From: Szabonella alba
GTDB taxonomy: Bacteria > Pseudomonadota > Alphaproteobacteria > Rhodobacterales > Rhodobacteraceae
Assembly (NCBI RefSeq): GCF_016765775.1
Contig: NZ_JAESVN010000001.1
Location: forward strand, 1-64,000
DNA: 64,000 bases
Direction of reading: 5' to 3'
Each line of letters begins with the position of its first letter. Positions within the stretch are counted from its first letter, which is position 1. The notes under the pieces are model-generated. The model was not told where the DNA came from. It saw nothing but the letters and a program-made list of their open reading frames with translations, and searched no databases. Of the stretch, positions 1 to 8,607 are shown piece after piece. The translations under genes and the position numbers were made by a program.

Positions 1-2
1 CC

Positions 3-488
3 TATGGCTATGAACAGCAATGGGTGCAGCGCAGATATGGCGGCGAGGTGCCGGATTTCTGCGCCCATCTGATGCGCGACTATCCGGCGGTGGCAAAGGG
101 GCTCGAACTGCCGGGGAAGCTGCCTTACGCCGATTATGTGCGCCGCCTGTCCGCGATTGACCTGTTTCTTTATCCGCTGCGGCATGGCGTGGCGAATTGG
201 GGCCTGATGGAAATTCTGGGCCGGGGCGGTTGCGTTATCGCGCCCGATCGCGGCTATCCTGCCGAACTGATCACCAGCGGCGTGAACGGTGTCTTGCTGC
301 CCGATGATCCCGAGGCATGGGTGGCGTCGATCAAGGCCCTGAAGGCCGCGCCCGAACAGCGCGCCCGTCTGGGCCATGCGGCGCGCATCCTTGGTCAGGG
401 GCAGACGCTGCAGGCCGTTGCCCCGCGCTACATGGCGCTGTTCCGGCAGGCGATGAACACCCGCGACCGGCGTCGGGTGGCAGGCTGA
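3..488 (+). CDS. Glycosyltransferase, C-terminal part (5' end outside window)
   Basis: The reading frame is already open at base 3, so the gene begins before the window; only about 160 C-terminal residues are visible. They look like the nucleotide-sugar-binding half of a GT-B glycosyltransferase. A segment 'VANWGLMEILGRGGCVIAPD' sits where family 1/4 enzymes carry their donor-binding E-x7-E region, followed by 'GVNGVLLPDDPEAW', the usual loop before the last helices. The acceptor and pathway cannot be read from this fragment. It ends 28 bases before the converging end of ubiB, so the two genes are tail to tail. The GT-B assignment is fairly safe; the specific function is unknown. Confidence 0.7.
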   Translation, partial: YGYEQQWVQRRYGGEVPDFCAHLMRDYPAVAKGLELPGKLPYADYVRRLSAIDLFLYPLRHGVANWGLMEILGRGGCVIAPDRGYPAELITSGVNGVLLPDDPEAWVASIKALKAAPEQRARLGHAARILGQGQTLQAVAPRYMALFRQAMNTRDRRRVAG

Positions 489-515
489 TCCGGGGGCGCA
501 CAGGGCGGCCGCGTG

Positions 516-2045
516 TCAGAACTGCTGGCCCGTCCACACGCCGGCAAGAGCGATGGCCGCGCCGAGTCCCAGCCAGATCAACGGTTGCCAGCGCGAGGGC
601 CGTTCAGGCTGCGGCGCATCGGTGGATTGTCGGATCAGTTGCGCTTCGACCAGTCGCGGAAGTTTCGGGCCGAACCGCGCCAGCACCAGCGCGGTGCGCT
701 GCAGGTCGCGCAGCAATGCCATCGGCCCGACATTGCGCTTGATGTAATCCTCGACCACCGGGCGGGCGACCTGCCAGATGTTGATATTGGGGTCCAGACT
801 GCGCGCGACCCCCTCGACCACGACCATCGTGCGTTGCAACAGGATCAGTTCGGTCCGCGTCTGCATCCCGAAACGTTCTGTCACCTCGAACAGATAGGCC
901 AGCAGCCGCGCCATGGAAATGCGGCTGGCATCCATGCCGAAGATCGGTTCCCCCACCACGCGCAGCGCGCGGGCGAATTCGTCGATATCGCGGTCGGCAG
1001 GCACATAGCCCGCCTCGAAATGCACCTCGGCCACCCGGCGATAATCGCGACGGATGAAGCCGAACAGAATCTCGGCATAGACGCGGCGGGTATATTCATC
1101 CAGCCGCCCCATGATGCCGAAATCCAGCGCCACGATGGCACCGTCCGCTGCGACCTTGAGATTGCCCTGATGCATGTCGGCATGAAAGAATCCGTCGCGC
1201 AGCGCATGGCGCAGGAACAGCGACAGCACCCTTGCCGCCAGCGCGCGGCGGTCATGGCCCGCGCCGTCCAGCGCGGCATTGTCGGCCATCGCGATGCCCT
1301 CGACCCAGCCCAGTGTCATCACCTGCCGCGCCGACAGGTTCCACAGCGGGCGGGGCACGCGGAACCCTTCATCCCCTTCGGTATTGGCGGCGAATTCCCC
1401 GGCGGCGGCGGATTCGAGCCGCAGGTCCAGCTCCCCCAGCACCACCCCCTCGAAATGGGCGATCACCTCCATCGGGCGCAGGCGGCGGGAAAAGGGGGCA
1501 ATCGTTTCAATCGCACGCGCCGCGAAATAGAAGGCGTCAATATCCTTGCGGAAGGCGCGGTCGATGCCCGGCCGCAGCACCTTGACGGCGACATCCTCAC
1601 CGGTTTCGGCCAGCCGCGCGTGATGCACCTGCGCGATGGAGGCGGCGGCAACCGGTTCGGAAAATTCGGAAAAGATCGTATCGACCGGCAGACCCAGTTC
1701 CTGCTCGATCATCACCCGGGCGGTTGCGGTGGGAAAGGGCGGCAGCTTGTCCTGCAGGTATTTCAGTTGCAGCGCCATTTCATCGCCGACGATATCGGGG
1801 CGGGTCGAAAGGATCTGGCCGAATTTGATATAAGCCGGGCCAAGGGCTGTCAGCGCCCGCGTTGCGGGGGGCAGGGCGGGATCGCCCCGCAGCCCCAGCC
1901 ATTTGAACGGCCAGCCCAGTATCCGGGCGGCAACCCGCAGGCGGGGCGGCGCCTTGAACGCCTCAAGCACCACGCCGATCGCGCCGGTACGTTCCAGCGT
2001 GGCAAGGGTCCGGACCAGCCGGATGATATTATGCGGACCGCGCAT
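516..2045 (-). CDS. ubiB: UbiB, ABC1-family protein kinase-like ubiquinone biosynthesis factor
   Basis: The 509-residue protein belongs to the ABC1/ADCK/UbiB family, required for ubiquinone synthesis, probably as an atypical ATPase supporting the membrane Ubi complex. The family-specific KxGQ motif is seen as 'YIKFGQ' near residues 72-77, the nucleotide-lysine region as 'VAVKVLRPG', and the catalytic and metal-binding segments as 'HADMHQGN' and 'ALDFGIMG'. The C-terminus has a hydrophobic stretch ('LIWLGLGAAIALAGVW') typical of the membrane anchor of UbiB. It lies 58 bases downstream of ubiE on the same strand, so the two are probably co-transcribed. Length and motifs match full-length alphaproteobacterial UbiB. 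Confidence 0.95.
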   Translation of the reverse strand: MRGPHNIIRLVRTLATLERTGAIGVVLEAFKAPPRLRVAARILGWPFKWLGLRGDPALPPATRALTALGPAYIKFGQILSTRPDIVGDEMALQLKYLQDKLPPFPTATARVMIEQELGLPVDTIFSEFSEPVAAASIAQVHHARLAETGEDVAVKVLRPGIDRAFRKDIDAFYFAARAIETIAPFSRRLRPMEVIAHFEGVVLGELDLRLESAAAGEFAANTEGDEGFRVPRPLWNLSARQVMTLGWVEGIAMADNAALDGAGHDRRALAARVLSLFLRHALRDGFFHADMHQGNLKVAADGAIVALDFGIMGRLDEYTRRVYAEILFGFIRRDYRRVAEVHFEAGYVPADRDIDEFARALRVVGEPIFGMDASRISMARLLAYLFEVTERFGMQTRTELILLQRTMVVVEGVARSLDPNINIWQVARPVVEDYIKRNVGPMALLRDLQRTALVLARFGPKLPRLVEAQLIRQSTDAPQPERPSRWQPLIWLGLGAAIALAGVWTGQQF

Positions 2046-2103
2046 CAGCCGCGCCTCTCTGGCCCTGCGGGCGCCCCGATCATGACCGCGCGCTGCGCCA
2101 CCA

Positions 2104-2856
2104 TCAGAGTTTCCATCCCGAATGCAGCGCCGCGACCCCCAGCGTCAGGTTGCGGTACTTCACCTGACCGAACCCCGCCGCGCGGATCATCGCGGCGAAA
2201 CTGTCCTGATCGGGGAAATTGCGGATGCTTTCCACCAGATATTGATAGCTGTCACGATCCCCGGCGATCACCTGCCCCATGACCGGGATCACGTTGAAGG
2301 AATAAAGATCATAGGCCTTTTGCAGCATCGGATTGGGGAGCTGGCTGAACTCCAGCACCATCAGCCGCCCGCCGGGTTTCAGCACGCGGTAAGCCTCGGC
2401 CAGTGCATCATGGATGCGCGTCACGTTCCGGATGCCGAAGGATATCGTATAAGTGTCAAAACTGCGATCCGCGAAGGGCAGCGCCATCGCATCGCCCACC
2501 ACCCAGTCCAGCCGGTCGCCCATCTTTTCGGCCTCGGCGCGGTTCCGGCCCTCGACCAGCATCTGCTCGGTCATGTCGCAGACGGTCGCACTGGCCCCCG
2601 GCGCACGGCCAAGAAAACGGAAGGCCACATCGCCCGTCCCTCCGGCCACATCCAGCAGCCGTTGCCCCGGCCGCGGCGCAAGCCAGTCCATCATCGCGTC
2701 CTTCCACAGCCGGTGCACGCCGCCCGACATGACATCGTTCATGACGTCATATTTGCTGGCGACCCGGGTGAAGACGCCATGCACCATTCCGGCCTTGGCG
2801 GTTTCATCGACGGTGCGGAACCCGAAATGGGTGGTCTTTCCCTCGCCCTGATCCAT
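2104..2856 (-). CDS. ubiE: UbiE, demethylmenaquinone/2-polyprenyl-benzoquinol C-methyltransferase
   Basis: SAM-dependent C-methyltransferase of ubiquinone (and menaquinone, if made) synthesis, 250 residues. The SAM-binding motif I is '[14 protein letters not shown]'. The family signatures '[14 protein letters not shown]' near the N-terminus and 'SFGIRNVT' after motif II are clear. The frame stays open far upstream across mutM, but the start is placed at the ATG at 2856 ([13 protein letters not shown]...) because that gives the family's usual length and N-terminus. The gene is divergent from mutM with about 250 bases between them, and it is followed by ubiB. Confidence 0.95.
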   Translation of the reverse strand: MDQGEGKTTHFGFRTVDETAKAGMVHGVFTRVASKYDVMNDVMSGGVHRLWKDAMMDWLAPRPGQRLLDVAGGTGDVAFRFLGRAPGASATVCDMTEQMLVEGRNRAEAEKMGDRLDWVVGDAMALPFADRSFDTYTISFGIRNVTRIHDALAEAYRVLKPGGRLMVLEFSQLPNPMLQKAYDLYSFNVIPVMGQVIAGDRDSYQYLVESIRNFPDQDSFAAMIRAAGFGQVKYRNLTLGVAALHSGWKL

Positions 2857-3109
2857 GCTGTCCAATCCGCTGGCCTGTGATCCCTGACCTTTGGGGATAT
2901 ACCCAAGCGCGGCAAAGGAAAACACCAGAACGCCGGGCGCGGCATCGCGTTCCGCAGGCGACCCGCGCAATCCACTCTCCGATCCGCCCCTTCGCCCCTT
3001 TGCGGTTTGACCCTTGCCGCAGGCCGCACTTGCCCCCTTATTGTCCGCATCCGCCTTTCCGGCTCCGGCCCGGGCCCCGATCCGGGGTGGTGCAGTCATG
3101 AGGATCCCG

Positions 3110-3961
3110 ATGCCCGAACTTCCCGAAGTCGAGACTGTGCGGCGCGGGTTGATCCCCGCGATGGAGGGGCGCGCGATCCTGCAGGCCGCCGTGAACCGCC
3201 CCGACCTGCGCTGGCCCTTTCCCCCGCGCATGGCCGAACGCCTGACAGGGGCGCGGGTGCTGGGGCTGCGGCGGCGGTCGAAATACATCCTTGCCGATCT
3301 GTCGGGCGGTGAGGCGCTGCTGATCCATCTGGGCATGTCGGGGCGGATGCTGATCTCGGGCGTGCAGATCGGGGAATTTCATCACCCTCACCCCGCGCCG
3401 TCAAAACATGACCATGTGTTGCTGGACATGGAGGGCGGCGCGCGCGTCACCTTCAACGATGCGCGCCGCTTCGGGGCTATGGACCTGATCGCGGCGGGGA
3501 CCGAGGCGGATCATCCACTGCTGGCGCGGATCGGGCCGGAACCTTTGGGCAATGCCTTTGACGGGCCCTATCTGGCGGACCGGCTGGCCGGGCGGAACAC
3601 ACCGATAAAATCGGCGCTGCTGGATCAGCAGATCGTTGCCGGTCTGGGCAATATCTATGTCTGCGAGGTGCTGTTCCGGGCCGGGCTGCACCCGGCGCAG
3701 AAAGCAGGCCGAATCGCCCGGGCGCAGATCGAGGCGCTGGTGCCCATCATCCGCGAGGTGCTGTCCGAAGCGATTGAGGCGGGCGGATCCTCCTTGCGCG
3801 ACTACCGGCAGGCGGATGGCGAACTGGGCTATTTCCAGCATGTTTTCCGCGTCTACGGGTGTGAGGGCCAGCCCTGCACGACACCCGGCTGCGGCGGGAC
3901 CGTGGCGCGGATCGTGCAGTCGGGGCGGTCGTCCTTCTTCTGCCCGCAATGCCAGAGATGA
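3110..3961 (+). CDS. mutM: MutM (Fpg), formamidopyrimidine-DNA glycosylase
   Basis: Bifunctional DNA glycosylase/AP lyase that removes 8-oxoguanine and other oxidised purines. The start is the ATG at 3110 because it gives the obligatory N-terminus M-P-E-L-P-E-V-E-T; after Met removal the proline is the Schiff-base nucleophile and the glutamate is catalytic. The C-terminal zinc finger is complete, with two C-x-C pairs in '[11 protein letters not shown]' and 'FFCPQCQR'. The protein has 283 residues, normal for the family. It is divergent from ubiE, a pairing common in Rhodobacteraceae, and is followed 62 bases later by an enoyl-CoA hydratase gene. Confidence 0.96.
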   Translation: MPELPEVETVRRGLIPAMEGRAILQAAVNRPDLRWPFPPRMAERLTGARVLGLRRRSKYILADLSGGEALLIHLGMSGRMLISGVQIGEFHHPHPAPSKHDHVLLDMEGGARVTFNDARRFGAMDLIAAGTEADHPLLARIGPEPLGNAFDGPYLADRLAGRNTPIKSALLDQQIVAGLGNIYVCEVLFRAGLHPAQKAGRIARAQIEALVPIIREVLSEAIEAGGSSLRDYRQADGELGYFQHVFRVYGCEGQPCTTPGCGGTVARIVQSGRSSFFCPQCQR

Positions 3962-4023
3962 CTTGATCCTCCGGCCCTGCCTGCTACAGAGTCGCCCCCA
4001 AGCCGCAAACGAGGGGACATCGG

Positions 4024-4800
4024 ATGGCCTATGAAACGCTGATCGTCGAGATCGAGGACGAAATCGCCCTGATCCGGCTGAACCGTCCCGAGGCGCTGAA
4101 CGCGCTGAACGCCAAGCTGATGTCCGAACTGACCGCCGTGCTGGCGGCCGCGGATGCCAATGACAAGGTGCGCTGCATCATCCTGACCGGATCGGACAAG
4201 GCCTTTGCCGCCGGGGCGGATATCAAGGAAATGGCGGAACGGTCCTTCGTTGATGTCTTCGGCGGGGATTTCTTTGCCCCCGAGGCCGAGGCGCTGTTGC
4301 GTGTGCGCAAACCGATGATTGCCGCCGTTGCGGGCTATGCGCTTGGGGGCGGCTGCGAACTGGCGATGATCTGCGATTTCATCATCGCGGCTGACACCGC
4401 CAAATTCGGCCAGCCCGAGATCAATCTGGGCGTGGTGGCGGGCCTTGGCGGCACGCAGCGACTGACCCGTTTTGTGGGCAAGTCGAAATCCATGGACATG
4501 CATCTGACCGGGCGCAACATGGATGCCGCCGAGGCCGAACGCTGCGGGCTGGTCAGCCGTGTCGTGCCCGCCAAGGACCTGATTTCCGAGGCGCGCAAAT
4601 CCGCCGCCAAGATTGCCGGGAAATCGGCACTGACCGTCATGGCCGTGAAAGAAGCGGTGAACCGCAGCTATGAGACGACGCTGCGCGAAGGGCTGCTGTT
4701 CGAGCGCCGCCTGTTCCACGCCCTGTTCGCGACCGAGGACCAGAAAGAGGGCATGGCCGCCTTTCTGGAAAAGCGCACCGCGCAGTTCCGCGACCGCTGA
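4024..4800 (+). CDS. Enoyl-CoA hydratase/isomerase family protein
   Basis: The 258-residue crotonase-fold enzyme is most likely a short-chain enoyl-CoA hydratase of fatty-acid beta-oxidation. The oxyanion-hole segment is '[13 protein letters not shown]'. The two catalytic glutamates fall in '[12 protein letters not shown]' and '[19 protein letters not shown]', as in FadB/Ech-type hydratases. The C-terminal helix '[22 protein letters not shown]' region is also typical. No CoA-ligase or thiolase partner gene is adjacent, so the exact substrate is not set by context. The gene stands alone between mutM and rpsT. Confidence 0.88.
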   Translation: MAYETLIVEIEDEIALIRLNRPEALNALNAKLMSELTAVLAAADANDKVRCIILTGSDKAFAAGADIKEMAERSFVDVFGGDFFAPEAEALLRVRKPMIAAVAGYALGGGCELAMICDFIIAADTAKFGQPEINLGVVAGLGGTQRLTRFVGKSKSMDMHLTGRNMDAAEAERCGLVSRVVPAKDLISEARKSAAKIAGKSALTVMAVKEAVNRSYETTLREGLLFERRLFHALFATEDQKEGMAAFLEKRTAQFRDR

Positions 4801-5049
4801 CCGGCGGGGCGGCGACCGTGCGGGGTTTCCGGGGCCGCGCGGCATGGCCCTTTCATGGGCCGGGTTTGCAGGCTGGGGCGATTCGGGGCTTTTCTTTCTG
4901 CCCGTTATCGCCTAAAGGCAGCGCCAGACATGCGCGTGAGGCCCGCTCTGGCCAGATCTTCCGGTGATTAACCCGGGGACGGGATATCCCGCGTGAATGA
5001 CTTTTGAACGCGACCCGACCCGAAACCAGACGAGAGAAGATAAAAGCCT

Positions 5050-5325
5050 ATGGCCAATACGACCCAGTCCAAGAAACGCGCCCGCCAGTCCGAGACCCGC
5101 TTTGCCATCAACAAGGCCCGCCGTTCGCGCATCCGCACCTTCCTGCGCAAGGTCGAGGAAGCCATCGCATCGGGCGACGAATCCGCGGCCAAGGCCGCCC
5201 TGCACAACGCCCAGCCGGAACTGGCCCGCGGCGTATCCAAGGGCGTGCTGCACAAGAACACCGTTGCGCGGAAAATGTCGCGCCTCGCCAAGCGCGTGAA
5301 AGCGGTCGAAGCACCCGCTTCCTGA
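5050..5325 (+). CDS. rpsT: Ribosomal protein S20
   Basis: Small-subunit protein S20, 91 residues, which binds 16S rRNA in the body of the 30S subunit. The N-terminus [15 protein letters not shown] and the basic helical run '[15 protein letters not shown]' are diagnostic. In alphaproteobacteria rpsT commonly sits just upstream of dnaA, as here. A strong intrinsic terminator lies 29 bases after the stop codon, so rpsT is probably transcribed alone. Confidence 0.97.
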   Translation: MANTTQSKKRARQSETRFAINKARRSRIRTFLRKVEEAIASGDESAAKAALHNAQPELARGVSKGVLHKNTVARKMSRLAKRVKAVEAPAS

Positions 5326-5353
5326 AAACTCAAATATTTTCAATATGTTGTAA

Positions 5354-5378
5354 GGGCGCATCCGGGATGCGCCCTTTT
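5354..5378 (+). terminator. Intrinsic terminator of rpsT
   Basis: A 9-bp perfect stem GGGCGCATC / GATGCGCCC with a 3-base loop is followed directly by TTTT, just after the rpsT stop codon. Confidence 0.88.
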
Positions 5379-5758
5379 GCATTCATGGCCCCGGACAACA
5401 GAATCGTTGCCGATTTGCACAGCAGCCGGGATTCGCCCCGACGGATTCAGTGTCAACTGCGAAGATCGGTTGCCCTTGCCTTGTCGGGATTGGTAGCGTC
5501 ATCAGGCGATTCACTTCGTCCTGGGGGACATGACTTGACCGCAACCCGTTCCGGACCGGATGCCGTGGTATCCGGATTATCTTTGGTTGGGTTGTGATTG
5601 GGGCATCAGGGTCTGTGCCGACGTAGAACCAGTGAAACAGTCTTCTGAGCCTCCGTATCCCGCGATACGGGTCTCTAGACTGTTTTAACGGCTCTGTCCT
5701 GCCGGATCCCGGACTGTGCGATTCGCGCGATTGGGTCCAACCCCGTCCGGGGTCGGAA
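5379..5758. other. Gene-free dnaA upstream region
   Basis: About 380 bases between the rpsT terminator and dnaA contain no convincing coding frame. I searched by eye for DnaA boxes (TTATNCACA-like) and found none, so this does not look like oriC. Its one clear structure is the two-tier inverted repeat at 5635-5686, listed separately. A TTGACC hexamer near 5533 could be a -35 element, but no good -10 lies 16-18 bases downstream. Confidence 0.6.
5635..5686 (+). promoter_or_regulatory. Two-tier hairpin with U-tract in the dnaA leader
   Basis: The outer arms AAACAGTCT (5635-5643) and AGACTGTTT (5677-5685) are perfect inverted repeats. Inside them is a second perfect stem, CCGTATC (5653-5659) and GATACGG (5664-5670), with a 4-base loop. 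The outer arm ends in TTTT. This could be the terminator of a short RNA transcribed upstream of dnaA, an attenuator in the dnaA leader, or a protein-binding palindrome. It lies about 73 to 103 bases before the two possible dnaA starts. Confidence 0.6.
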
Positions 5759-5788
5759 ATGCAGGTAGAGCTGGACAGGTCTTTTGGA

Positions 5789-7195
5789 ATGACAAACGAG
5801 AATTGGGTGCAGGTCCGTGAAGAATTGCGCAAGCGGGTCGGCAAGAACAATTACACCAACTGGATCGAACCGCTTGAGTTCAGCGCCCTGAAGAACGGTG
5901 TTGCACGTTTTTCCGTGCCGACCAGCTTCTTTGGCGACTGGGTCTCGCGCAATTTCTCGGACCAGATCCTGCAGCATCTGCTGCGCGCCGGGGCCGAGGT
6001 GGAGCGGATCGAATTCGCGACCGCCCCCGTCACCCGCCCGCAGAAATCGGCAGCCCAGCCCGCAAGCGCACATCCGGCATCACCTGCGACCGGCACCGCC
6101 GAGCAGGACGCCCCCGAGCGCGGCCCCGCCGAGCGTCCCGCCACCGAGGAGGAAGTGCCCGGCGCGCCGCTGGACCGGCGCTTCACCTTTGATTCCTTCG
6201 TTGTCGGCAAGCCGAACGAACTGGCCCATGCCGCCGCGCGCCGCGTGGCCGAGGGCGGGCCTGTCACCTTCAACCCGCTGTTCCTCTACGGCGGGGTCGG
6301 TCTGGGCAAGACCCACCTGATGCATGCCATCGCCCATGAATTGCAGCTGCGCCGCCCCGATCTGCGCGTGCTTTACCTGTCGGCCGAACAGTTCATGTAT
6401 CGCTTCGTGCAGGCGCTGCGCGAAAAGCAGGTCATGGATTTCAAGTCGCTGTTCCGGTCGGTCGATGTGCTGATGGTCGATGACGTGCAGTTCATCGCCG
6501 GCAAGGAAAGCACGCAGGAAGAATTCTTCCACACCTTCAACGCGCTGGTCGATCAGAACAAACAGATCGTCATTTCCGCCGACCGCGCGCCCTCGGAGAT
6601 CAAGGGGCTGGAAGAGCGCATCCGGTCCCGCCTGCAATGCGGGCTGATCGTGGATCTGCACCCGACCGATTACGAATTGCGTCTGGGGATCCTGCAGCAA
6701 AAGGCGGAATTCTATCACAGCCAGTACAAGGGACTGGTGATTGCGCCGGGGGTTCTGGAATTCCTTGCGCATCGCATCTCGACCAATGTGCGGGTGCTGG
6801 AAGGTGCGCTGACGCGGCTTTTCGCCTTTGCATCCCTGGTCGGACGTGAAATTTCGATGGATCTCACGCAGGATTGCCTTGCCGATATCCTGCGCGCCTC
6901 GGACCGCAAGCTGACGGTCGAGGAAATTCAGCGCAAGGTGGCCGAACATTACAATGTGCGCCTGTCCGACCTGATCGGACCCAAACGGGTGCGCACCATC
7001 GCGCGGCCCCGGCAGATCGCCATGTATCTGTCCAAGGCGCTGACCTCGCGGTCCCTGCCCGATATCGGGCGGCGCTTTGGCGGACGCGACCATACCACGA
7101 TCATGCATGGCGTGAAGAAGATCGAGGAACTGATGGCCACGGACAGCCAGTTGTCCGACGATCTTCAGATGCTCAAGCGCGCGCTGCAGGGATAA
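5789..7195 (+). CDS. dnaA: DnaA, chromosomal replication initiator
   Basis: AAA+ initiator that binds DnaA boxes and melts oriC. Domain I is followed by a low-complexity Pro/Ala linker (domain II). Domain III carries Walker A 'GGVGLGKTHLMHAI' and Walker B 'VLMVDDVQFIAGKES'. Domain IV carries the DNA-binding signature 'GGRDHTTIMHGVKKIEEL'. Two starts are possible, ATG 5759 and ATG 5789. The second is preferred because it gives the usual family N-terminus (MTNENWVQVREELRKRVG, 468 residues). dnaN follows 193 bases downstream. Confidence 0.96.
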   Translation: MTNENWVQVREELRKRVGKNNYTNWIEPLEFSALKNGVARFSVPTSFFGDWVSRNFSDQILQHLLRAGAEVERIEFATAPVTRPQKSAAQPASAHPASPATGTAEQDAPERGPAERPATEEEVPGAPLDRRFTFDSFVVGKPNELAHAAARRVAEGGPVTFNPLFLYGGVGLGKTHLMHAIAHELQLRRPDLRVLYLSAEQFMYRFVQALREKQVMDFKSLFRSVDVLMVDDVQFIAGKESTQEEFFHTFNALVDQNKQIVISADRAPSEIKGLEERIRSRLQCGLIVDLHPTDYELRLGILQQKAEFYHSQYKGLVIAPGVLEFLAHRISTNVRVLEGALTRLFAFASLVGREISMDLTQDCLADILRASDRKLTVEEIQRKVAEHYNVRLSDLIGPKRVRTIARPRQIAMYLSKALTSRSLPDIGRRFGGRDHTTIMHGVKKIEELMATDSQLSDDLQMLKRALQG

Positions 7196-7388
7196 GCCTG
7201 CGATTCGCCGGGCAATGCTTGCCAAGACCGGCAAAACCCGGCTTAACTGCCGCAAATTCGGGGCATCCGGCCCGGCAGAGGATCAAGGGGCGGCAAATGC
7301 CCCGCCCTTTTCCTGCTTGGCCTTGTGAAATGACACGGAACCGCTAATTTCGGCATCCCGGCAACGGGGATGGGCCAGAGGGACGGAT

Positions 7389-8507
7389 ATGAAGATCAGC
7401 ATCGAACGCGGCACGCTTCTGAAAGCGGTGGGACAGGCGCAATCGGTCGTCGAACGGCGCAACACGATTCCGATTCTGGCCAATGTCCTGATCGAGGCAG
7501 AGGGGGACAGTGTTTCGTTCCGCGCGACCGATCTGGATATCGAGGTGGTGGACCGCGCGCCCGCCATGGTGGAACGCGCCGGCGCGACCACGGTTTCGGC
7601 GGTGATGCTGCATGAAATCGTGCGCAAACTGCCCGACGGCGCATTGATCGTGCTGTCCGAGGATGCGGCCTCGGGGCGGCTGACGGTTGCGGCGGGCCGG
7701 TCCACCTTCAGCCTTGCGACGCTGCCGCGCGAGGATTTTCCAGTGATGGCCAGCTCGGAATATTCGTCGAATTTCGCGGCCCCCGCGCCTGTGCTGCGCC
7801 GCCTGTTCGACAAGGCGAAATTCGCTATCTCGACCGAAGAGACGCGCTATTACCTGAACGGCGTCTATATGCATGTCTCGACCGGTGAGGATGGCCCCGT
7901 GCTGCGCTGTGTCGCGACCGACGGGCACCGTCTGGCGCGCATCGACGCGCCCCTGCCCGAAGGCGCGCAGGGAATGCCCGGCGTGATCGTGCCGCGCAAG
8001 ACCGTGAATGAGTTGCGCAAACTGCTGGATGACGATTCGGCGACCATCGCGGTTTCGGTTTCGGAAACCAAGGTGCGGTTTGCAACGCCCGCCATCTCGC
8101 TGACCTCAAAGGTGATTGACGGCACCTTTCCCGATTACACCCGTGTGATCCCGACCGGAAACACCCGGCGGCTTGAGGTGGATGCCAGTGAATTTGCCAA
8201 GGCGGTGGACCGTGTCGCCACGGTTTCCTCGGAACGCTCCCGCGCGGTGAAGCTGAGCCTGGATGAGGACCGGCTGGTGCTGTCGGTCAACGCCCCCGAC
8301 AGCGGTGCCGCCGAGGAAGAACTGGCCGTGGCTTACGGCGATGAGCGGCTGGAGATCGGTTTCAACGCGAAATACCTGCTGGAGATTGCCAGTCAGGTGG
8401 ATCGGGAGAATGCGGTTTTCCTGTTCAATTCTTCCGCCGATCCGACGCTGATGCGCGAAGGCAATGATACCAGCGCCATCTATGTCGTGATGCCGATGCG
8501 CGTGTAA
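7389..8507 (+). CDS. dnaN: DnaN, DNA polymerase III beta sliding clamp
   Basis: The 372-residue sliding clamp has the usual three-domain length and ends in the typical '..YVVMPMRV', part of the peptide-binding C-terminus. The N-terminus MKISIERGTLLKAVGQAQSV and the region 'VERRNTIPILANVLIEA' are diagnostic. It is the processivity factor for DNA polymerase III and a partner of DnaE, Hda and MutS. It follows dnaA and precedes recF in the classic order. A composite repeat with two hairpins lies between it and recF. Confidence 0.97.
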   Translation: MKISIERGTLLKAVGQAQSVVERRNTIPILANVLIEAEGDSVSFRATDLDIEVVDRAPAMVERAGATTVSAVMLHEIVRKLPDGALIVLSEDAASGRLTVAAGRSTFSLATLPREDFPVMASSEYSSNFAAPAPVLRRLFDKAKFAISTEETRYYLNGVYMHVSTGEDGPVLRCVATDGHRLARIDAPLPEGAQGMPGVIVPRKTVNELRKLLDDDSATIAVSVSETKVRFATPAISLTSKVIDGTFPDYTRVIPTGNTRRLEVDASEFAKAVDRVATVSSERSRAVKLSLDEDRLVLSVNAPDSGAAEEELAVAYGDERLEIGFNAKYLLEIASQVDRENAVFLFNSSADPTLMREGNDTSAIYVVMPMRV

Positions 8508-8520
8508 CCCGGCCTGACAA

Positions 8521-8598
8521 GGGGGGCGCTGCCCCCCTCGGCCCTGGCGGGCCACCACCCGGGATACTTTTCGGACAGAAAAAGACGCACAGAAAAAG
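8521..8598 (+). repeat. Composite intergenic repeat, copy 1 (dnaN-recF)
   Basis: The order is a hairpin GGGGGGC-GCT-GCCCCCC (8521-8537), a second hairpin GGCCC-TGGC-GGGCC, a C-rich stretch with GGGATACTTTT, then GGACAGAAAAAGA. The same three-part layout appears twice between rimO and gshA. The 3' end of this copy runs into the recF ribosome-binding site. Confidence 0.75.
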
Positions 8599-8607
8599 GA
8601 GCAGCCC

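Noticed and set aside
513-2282. A 589-codon open frame on the plus strand
   Set aside because: It is antisense to ubiB and ubiE, has His/Gln/Arg-rich composition typical of high-GC shadow frames, and lacks any domain.
2857-3336. N-terminal extension of ubiE to 410 residues
   Set aside because: The extra part is antisense to mutM and Arg/Ser-rich; ATG 2856 gives the normal UbiE length.
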